32,500 nucleotides of DNA from Chrysomallon squamiferum (taxonomy: Eukaryota; Mollusca; Gastropoda; Neomphalida; Peltospiridae), in NCBI GenBank assembly GCA_012295275.1, contig CM022676.1, positions 18,312,485 through 18,344,984 on the forward strand, written 5' to 3'. Shown one piece after another: positions 1 to 8,539 of this stretch; position 1 is the stretch's first letter, and each line of letters opens with the position of its first letter. Under the pieces are notes generated by a model that was not told where the DNA came from, ran no database searches, and was given only the letters and a program-made list of their open reading frames with translations. The position numbers were made by a program, and so were the translations under genes.

Positions 1-100
1 TGTGGAGGCGGGTGCCCTGACGTCGCTTTGCATGTGAAAATCGTCATCGTGTCCAGAGGAACTAACGCTGATGACGTGATCTCTGGGCCACGTGGCTTGA
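1..100 (-). CDS. Partial exon encoding the start of an Ig-like domain (gene continues beyond the left edge)
   Basis: Read on the minus strand, a splice acceptor (GCGTCAG, AG at 102-101) precedes an exon running from 100 off the window. The first two bases complete a codon split by a phase-1 intron: G from the exon ending at 368 plus TC gives Val. The frame then stays open to the edge and includes ITSSALVPLDTMTIF and then TCKATSGHPPP. The FTCKA.SG.P.P pattern is typical of the B-C strand region of I-set/C2-type Ig domains, and the Cys is the first disulfide cysteine. CpG and GC content are higher than in the flanking intron, as expected for coding sequence. The polypyrimidine tract is poor (TTTA repeats), the one weak point. 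Only about 33 residues are visible, so neither the gene nor its family can be named. Confidence 0.72.
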
Positions 101-180
101 CTGACGCAAATAAATAAATAAATAAAATAATGAAGGTGATAATGGGACTGTGGCTGCGTACTTATTGAGTTTCCATTAGT

Positions 181-191
181 GTGTTTGTGTG

Positions 192-226
<35 letters not shown>

Positions 227-255
227 TCATATTTTGGTATGTGTGATTTTTCTTT

Positions 256-330
<75 letters not shown>
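181..330. repeat. Compound microsatellite inside the short Ig-gene intron
   Basis: A (GT)n tract at about 201-226, preceded by interrupted GT/AT, is followed by a pure (GA)35 tract at 261-330. Both lie in the 267-bp minus-strand intron 367-101. In the sense of that gene the tracts read (TC)n then (AC)n and make up much of the intron. Confidence 0.95.
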
Positions 331-334
<4 letters not shown>

Positions 335-367
335 TTAGTTATGTTAATTTATTTATGTAGATCTCAC

Positions 368-661
368 CTAACACGTTTACTAACATCTTTGCTTGTCTGG
401 TGTTCTCACCCACAGTTACTCTACATTTGAAATAAATATCTTTATGTTCGTTCATTCCTCTTGTCGGTATGAATGTGTAGTTAGCCGTGTGCATCCACGT
501 TCCCAGGTCTGTCTCTGACACTGTATATGCAGACGTCGACAAATCATGATGTAGGATCGACCACACCAACGACGGCTTTTTCGTGGATAGTTCGACAAAA
601 CAGGAAAGCGTCGTATTTACTCCTTCAATTAATAGTGCTTCGTGGATGACAGGACCAGAAA
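368..661 (-). CDS. Internal exon encoding one complete Ig-like domain
   Basis: The minus-strand exon has acceptor TTTCCTTTAG (AG at 663-662) and donor G|GTGAGA (GT at 367-366). It is 294 bp, a multiple of three, and phase 1-1, the usual arrangement for single Ig-domain exons. It encodes about 98 residues starting VSGPVIHEALLIEG. The Ig core is visible: Cys in NTTLSCF, Trp 13 residues later in SLVWS, and the second Cys in IYFKCRV, 59 residues after the first. The G-strand-like end is AKMLVNVL. Two N-glycosylation sequons (NTT, NYT) suggest an extracellular domain. It is likely part of a cell-adhesion protein, receptor or secreted immune-type protein with at least two tandem Ig domains. No signal peptide or transmembrane exon was found, so the topology is unknown. 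Confidence 0.82.
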
Positions 662-1253
662 CTAAAGGAAACAATTATTGTTAGGTTGCTGTTGATGACG
701 AGGATAATTAAAATAACGATTATGATGATGATGACATGGTAATACAGTTTTACTTAAACTTCGATGAGCAGAAGAAAAAAAATGTATATATATATCAACA
801 GGGCAATAAATAAATAAATAAATAACATACTCATGGGAAAAATGAATGAATAAATAAGTAAATAACATAATAAACATAACATAACATAAACTTCTAAGAA
901 ATTAATGATTCTGAAACGAATATTTAAATTGTCTTTCCTTCGAATCTACTTACTTAGTTCGTCTTTGCTTTCCTTTGAAAAAACATATTGCAGCATGTAA
1001 AGAAAACATACACTTATTTTAATCAGTTCAATAATCCCTCTGCAAAACATTTTATTTAATAACATCTAACATAACTTTATTTTCTTTCAAACAAAATCTC
1101 TAATTATGAGCATCCATTTACAAATCGATTTTTCGGCTTTATGACGCAGTAATTCAAGATGACGTATTATTATATTTCTGGCATGTCGTAATCTAATATT
1201 TATTTATTTATTTATTTATTTACTTATTTGTATTTTACTATTATTGTTCAGTT

Positions 1254-1285
<32 letters not shown>

Positions 1286-1893
1286 CTGGGGGGTGGGTGT
1301 TTTGGGGGTTTTTTTGTTACTTATCAGTCTTATCTCATTCCCCCATTCATAACTAATCTACAAACATACAAATATTGTGCAACATATAAATTTGAATCCT
1401 AGCGGCACTACTGGATACTACTGGTCGCGTCTGGGGACAGTTTAAAACCATGCTGCACTTTAAGTCCCAATATACTTTTCGCCCTCCCTGTGTGAATTTT
1501 TTGGTACTCTATGTGTGTATATGTACGCATATCTGTTTAGTAATTTAATGTTATGCCAGAATATGATTTCACGTAATTCATGATATGACTGTAAGTTAAA
1601 TAGGGTAAGCTGTTTCGCGTTTAGAGTTACGTCCCTTCAGTTTTTCTGAATTTTATCACGAATAATAATTATTATTTTCCTAACTGGAAATATTTCCGAT
1701 GCTGTTATATAATAGAATGAAATTATGTCGCCTGATTATTTTATCATTGTTCTTATTTTAAAAATTTATCCAATATTCTCGAACAAAATCTAAAAGGCGA
1801 CGAAAATACCCGATCACTACCGATGTTTGCCACGTAATTTAGAACTTCATATTGATCGTGGACATTTTTGTTTTTGTGTTCTGTTAAGTTAAA
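662..1893. other. Intergenic region between the Ig-gene exon and NIT2 (divergent orientation)
   Basis: No convincing exon is seen. The stretch holds TTTA/AATA low-complexity runs (about 808-875 and 1197-1229) and a 31-T run (1255-1285). A short patch at about 1400-1490 is richer in CpG than its surroundings but has no recognisable coding frame. NIT2's promoter should lie in the last few hundred bases, where several CpGs occur (1795-1860). The upstream exons of the minus-strand Ig gene must be here or, if NIT2 is nested in an intron, beyond it. I could not identify them. Confidence 0.6.
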
Positions 1894-1900
1894 ATGTCGA
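1894..1900 (+). CDS. NIT2: NIT2 coding exon 1 (7 coding bases)
   Basis: The ATG lies in the context AAAATGTCG. Only ATG TCG A is coding before the donor GTAAGT (1901). The split codon A|AA, completed by exon 2, is Lys, giving MSKFKLALIQ. The 5' UTR boundary cannot be set from the sequence. Confidence 0.9.
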
Positions 1901-4900
1901 GTAAGTTTATTTTAGAACTTTATATTGCTTTATGTGTTTTATCTTAGTAGCTTATGAGGTTGTTTGAATAGTATTTGCATTTGATTTATGTATTCTTAAT
2001 ATCAGTATTTACTAATTTGTGTCAAAGGATCGAGGGACGCTAAGATTTACGATTGTTCGAGAACGTTTACAGTAACCCCATGCAAAAATGCAGTAATTAT
2101 TTTGAATATAATGATTATTATTCTTTATTCTTTATGCATTTTTTATTTTTCCTTCTTTTAACTTTCCTGTCTCCCCAGAATTTAAGCTTGCTTTGATTCA
2201 GTTGATGGTTAGTGCTTCAAAGAAAGATAATGTGAGTCGAGCTGTCGATTTTATCACAGAAGCTTCCAGATCAGGAGCAGACATAGTAGCTTTACCCGTA
2301 AGTAGATCCCCAGGACTCTGTCCAGTATATGGATGTGTGGCCCCAGGACTCTGTCCAGTATACGGATGTGTGATGAATAAAATAGATCAATTAGGCTGTT
2401 GGTAAATGAAATATATTTTAAAAATTTGCAGTACACATTATGTTAAATTAAATTAAAAGTGATTAAACACTTTGATGAAAATTATCCATATTAATTTTAG
2501 ACTGTCGGCCATTTTTCCGAAGATAATCGAAACCAGGACATAGTATACATTGCTTCATAAACTTATCCTTTCTATTGTTTTGTTATATATAATAATATAA
2601 TAACCTTAAAAAACAACTGTTGATTCAGTGTAATTTTTTTTTTTTTAATAATTTTAAATTGTTTTCATTAAAAGTTTTTGTTAAATAAAAATGTTGAAAC
2701 TTCAAACAATTTGAGGAATGCAAAAAAAAAAATTAACAGCTTGCAATTAATCTGATCATTTTCTGAGGAATGAAAATGAATAAGCAATGGAAAATGCATT
2801 GCATTTTTAAAAAGTAAGTTAATAACTAAAACATAAAGTGACAATAATTTTAAAAAAAATAGAGAAAGAAATAACTAAATACAAATGACTGCTGACAGTA
2901 ACTGAATGCTGTTAACAAATTTGTCGGATTTTAAAGTTCTTTTTAAAATATTATACAAGTGAGGGGAAATAAAATTACTATTAAACCTTTCATACACAGA
3001 CTTTACATGTTTGTAGCATTAACCATATATTAATTCAGTAAAGATTAGATAATATACCTAGAGGTGTTCCCTTTTGTGAATAAAATAAACTAAAAACCTG
3101 TAACAAAATGTGTACTGGTCTTCATAATGCACTTATTGCAGAAACTATTTCTGTTTCAAAATGACATCTCGACAGAGCTGCTGGAAATAAGATCAAAGAC
3201 AATTTTTTTAAATTTATAAATTTTGCTTTCATACACACATGCACAAACACACATGGATACATAGTCTGATTTAACATAATGGCATTAATAACTTTTATTG
3301 TTTTCAGGAGTGTTTTAATTCCCCATATGGAACAAAATATTTCAAGGAATATTCAGAAAAGATTCCAGGGACTACTTCTGAAATTCTATCAAAAGCTGCC
3401 AAAGATAACAAAATATTTCTAGTGGGAGGTGGGTTTTGTATATAAATATAGTTGACTTTTTTGTGAATTTATATTTTGTTTTGTTCATGGATCTTAAAAA
3501 GCATACTTAATAAGCTTGCTAATTTTAGTAATTAAGATAAAACAGTTGCAAAATTGTCAGTTTTCTCCCTGTTATTTTCATTGCGCTAATTGTGGATAGG
3601 TGCACCAGATGAACACTGAACACATCAACTTTCTTTGGATTTTGCAGATTGCTGTCTGTTCCTATCTAACACAAAGGCAGTCATTTCATTTGCAAAATTC
3701 TCATGATAAATACTGAATTTAACAGTTTTAGTATAATAAACATAACAATGTTTACAGAATAACAATACAGCATACTCTGTATGTGCAGCTATCATTTTTT
3801 TTAAATTATCAAATATCTTTTAAAACTTGATTATTATTATTTATTTATTTGCTTTAAGTGTTGATTAGCAACATCAGAGAAGCTATCGAGAATACTTAAA
3901 TAGGTAGCTTTTGTTTGCAGTCAAATTAAAACATCTACAAAGCAAAGAAAACTTCTGTGTTTTCTTCAAATATCCGACTTATCACACCTGTGTCTTTAAT
4001 TGCCTTTAGTCTCACTGTTAAAGGCAGTTTATTACTCCTAACTGGTACCTGCAACACCTTTCTGGAGTTAGAAGACTTTGTTTATTATAGAGGATTACAG
4101 TAATCATCAAATGCCTCTACTATTTTTAAGTAATATATATGTATATGGAGGTACCAGCAGCCTAGCCGATATAATTGGTCAAAGCTGTTAAAAGTTTCCT
4201 TCACTCCCAGGTCTGTTCTCTAAATCATGGCATAAAAAACATACATGGAACTAAAGATCATTTTAAATTTTAAATTGTTCTTGTGTGTTAAATAGTTCTT
4301 TGTATGAGAGTGTTAAACACGATGGGGGTAAATGCCATAGGTTTATTGTGCAACTAAAAAGAACTGGCGCTATTTGAAATGATTATATTTCTATGTTGAT
4401 TATATTTTCAATAGCTTATAGGATGCATGTTTTATTATATAATACGAACATGCTCTGAAATAAATGAATTAACATTGTTCTGCTGATTACTATCTTCCCT
4501 TCTAAAACAGTTGATTATTTTCTTTTCAAAATTCTTGCGATAAACGTCAAATTAAGAATCGATAAGTGTGTCAAATTAAGAATCATAAACATAACAAACT
4601 ATACTACATAATAGAACAGTGTATTCAGAGGTATTGATGGAATGCTGAATAAAAAAACTAATCACTTTTTTTAAAATATAAAATCATAAATCAGTTTTAA
4701 AATTGATTATTGTTGCTTGTTGATAAGCTCTATTAGAGAAAATTTAAACAATGGTCAGATGATACATAACTTTTGTTTGCTGTCAAATCACAGTAAGTAC
4801 AAAGCTAAGAAAATTCTTTTACTTCTGCTTCAAATGACACTTATAACACCTATGTCTTTAATTGCCTTTAGTCTCATGATTACATACATTTTATTGCCCC

Positions 4901-4998
4901 TAATTAATACCCACAACACTAGACTCCAAGGATTAGGTGTTTATGTATTGCAGAGGATTATAGTTAAACATCAAATGCTTGTAGTCCTTTTGAGTAAC

Positions 4999-5032
<34 letters not shown>

Positions 5033-8000
5033 CTACATACATACATATCACAATATCTTAACTTATTACTACTAATTATTTAATGGAGTGAAAATTCAAG
5101 CTGCTTATGTAAATAAAGTTGTGCTGTTGTACATAAATTGAAAAGGTAATTTTGTTTATGGGCTTCGCAGTAAAACACTTTTTTTTATTAAAATGTTAGA
5201 TTCAAATATGTTATTTGAAAGATCTTGATAAATTGTTCACAACACAGGTTGAATTTTTCAAATAAGACCAAAACTGAAACCACACTGTCTGTTTGAACTT
5301 TTAATCATTCTGCCATGTGTCATTTTGAAGATTTTATGTGTTTACCATGTTATTTTGAACATATATACAAACATACAGGTCTGAAAAAAAATTGAGCTCA
5401 TTTAGCAAGTTGGTCCCATTGCTCTTGTTGATTTTCAGCCTTTTGTGTCAATTACTTTTCAAACTTCAGTTGGCCAAAGTATCCCTTTCTGCTAATTAGC
5501 CAAAACAGGGCTGAAAACCCAACAAATACCTGTTGTACCAATTTGCATATATCTTTTAAACCTTTGGAGATAGATTCATAATTTTTTGTGTGTTTTGTTT
5601 CTTTTGGCTACAGCTTTCATTATGTACATATTATATGAAATAAAAATTTGCCTGCCAGTACTAAAATATGTTTTAACACTAATTGTTTAAAATAGATAAG
5701 ATTGAAAAATTATGGTACTTGTGTTAACAAAGTTATGCTGTGACATTTAAAAATGGTCTGTTATTTTAACCCCTGAAAAATGCAATAATATGACTGTAAA
5801 TATTTTAAAAAGCATTTGAAGTTGAAAGTATAATGTACATGAACAAAAAAGCAACAAAAAAATTCAAAAATTAAAAGTAACCAGGGAAAAATTGGCAGAC
5901 CAGTTGTTCTTTAAACAATGGGAAAAAAAATGTTGAGTCCTCCTTGTTAAAATTCTACCCAAACTTTTTTGTTGTTTTGTTTTGTGTTTTAAAGTTTTAA
6001 TGCCTAAACATGCATGGTTTGTAATGATTTTTTAAATAAATGGACTGCCTCCAGTTTACTAATTTCTTCAACCTTTTTCTCTATTCTTTGCATTTGCAAT
6101 AGTGAATACTATATAATTTTTTATTCAATATGCATAAAGTTAAAAAAAAATAATTTAGAAATCTCTTTGTGTGCTCGTTTAGGAAACTTATATATATCTC
6201 AATTTTTGTTTTGGGTCCCAAGTGTCTCCTTTTGCCAAAGTTCCTCACAAACATGTGTGTGTGTTGTTGTGTTGTGTTGTGTTGTGTTGTGTTATGTTAT
6301 ATCTGGTTTTTATTTTAACTTCATGACTTTATTCTGTTGTCAGGTTCCTACCCAGAAGAAGATGATGGTAAAATTTACAACACATGTACAGTGTTCAGTC
6401 CTGATGGCTCCATGATTGCAAAACACAGAAAGGTAATTTTAGTTTTGTTTATTTTATAAACCTATTATTTGAAAAGTATGTGGTTTAAAAAAAAAAAAAT
6501 AGGTGGCAGTTTAAATATATTTATTTATCTGTGTGTGTGGACATATATGTGTTTATATACTTGTCTATGCGTGTTATGAAAAAAAGAAAATTAAAGTCTT
6601 TGGCATAACTTTAATGTTTATACCTATTTTTTTATTTTTTGCTCTTTATTTTTTTTTTTTTTAAATTTATTTCAGAGTAGAAAGTATAATTTAACTATTT
6701 TGTGACTTGCATTTCTTGTGCACAAATTTTTAATTTAATTTTTTTTTTAAATTTATTTTTAATTTATTTTAAGTATTGCCGGTATCTGAATACAATATTG
6801 ATTTTTCTGTAAAGCTTTGACACACACCTGACATTAATGCTTTGATATCACACATTTGAATGAAATTTTAACATTACTGCTTTAACATTAATGATTTTCT
6901 ATTAATATTTTGACCTTGATGTGTACTAGATATTAATCGAGTCATTTCAAAAATAATTACACAAATCTTAATGGACAGCTGTACCATGTCTTCTGTATGC
7001 TTCCAGCAGCTTACAATCCAATCTAGACAGTGCTGCATGACATATTTTCCTTTCGTTAATCTTAATCCTTTCACTGTGGAATTATATTTCCTGTAAAATC
7101 AACAAGACTAGTAACTGCACTGTTGCCCTAACAAGCTGCAGGACATACTGTCAGTTACAGTGTTTAAGAGAATCAGTTGGGGAGGGGGGGGTGTCTGCAT
7201 AGCAACAAGATTTTATAAGGCCACAGTGTAAATCTACTTTCTGCAGTTAATAAATTTTGAGTGGATACACCTGCTTATCATACAGAAATGATTAGCAGTG
7301 TGTGACACCCAAATAACCTCAGATCATAACTGTGTTGTATGTGCTGTTTTAAAAATAAATTAACTTTTTAAAGTTCAGCATGTTAAATACAACATTCAGA
7401 AAGTATTTAATATTTAAAAATATGTTGATTTTTATTCTGTTACATTTTAATTGTAAAATTTAATATTCATAACTGTGTCAAAAGTGGTGTTAAATTTAAT
7501 TTAAAGAACTATGTTGGGTGTAACTGTCAAATTTAACTTATCAGTATGTGTTGGGTGTTACTGTTAAATTTAATATTCATAACTGAGTCAAAAGTGGTGT
7601 TAAATTTAATTTAAAGAAATATGTTGGGTGTAACTGTCAAATTTAAATTTGTTGTGTGTTACTAAACGCAAAACTTTTCTTCTTAGGTCCATCTTTTTGA
7701 TATTGATATACCAGGAAAGATAACTTTCAAAGAGTCAGACATCTTATCTTGTGGAAATCAGCTGACCTGCTTTCAGACCAGTAAGTAGGTTAGACTGGTG
7801 GTTCATACGTGTGTGTGTGTGTGTGTGAGATACAACTGACACTGGTAAGCAGGGTTTACCTAGCATCTGCCTAATGAGTCACTGTGATTGATACAATTTT
7901 ATTTTTAGAGACTAGCATTAAAACAAGCAATTTTATTATTTTGTTATTATATTATGACTTTTAATTGAATACCTTGATCTGTGTTGTTTACTGCATTAAC

Positions 8001-8490
8001 TGGTTTATTTATTTGTATCTTGGATTTAACTGTTTTATTTCTTTTGTAACATCAGTTTTTAATAACAACAAAGTACTGCTGTGTAGCCATTTGTGTGACT
8101 TCATTTGCTCAGAATACCACAGAGAATGTGTATTTATTTGTCTATTTATAATTTTTAACATATTTTTCTAGGTTTTGGGAAAATTGGTCTTGGTATATGT
8201 TATGACATCAGATTCTCAGAAATGGCACATCTCTATGCTAAGAAAGGTAATTATGTTATTACCATGGTTACAGAATTTATTCCCTTTTCTAACTGGCTGC
8301 TATAGAGATTACATTTATGAGAAATTGTCAGATAAATGTTAAATGTATTTTAGTTTGAAGTCTTTAGATCAACCCAGATGCTAGTCTGTAAAAATAGCCC
8401 TTGAATTATTAACAGGAAAAAATCTTACATGAAACAGGGTAATAATGTATTAAAATGTTGGTGTTCTGATATATCTGTTGTGTTTGTAAT

Positions 8491-8539
<49 letters not shown>

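Noticed and set aside
179-430. Plus-strand frame with long Arg-Glu and Cys-Val runs
   Set aside because: It is a translation of the GA and GT microsatellites and lies antisense to the Ig exon.
662-877. Minus-strand 71-codon frame with a hydrophobic start, considered as a signal-peptide exon for the Ig gene
   Set aside because: It is translated from AATAAATA low-complexity sequence, runs into a stop at the Ig exon acceptor and has no donor in the required phase.
2193-2405. Exon 2 frame running on into intron 2 through the 33-bp duplication
   Set aside because: It is open only by chance. The GTAAGT donor and the exact family match of exon 3 show splicing at 2297.
4717-5061. 114-codon plus-strand frame in NIT2 intron 3
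   Set aside because: It lies within a repeat whose other copy is not open, ends in a TA microsatellite and has no domain features.
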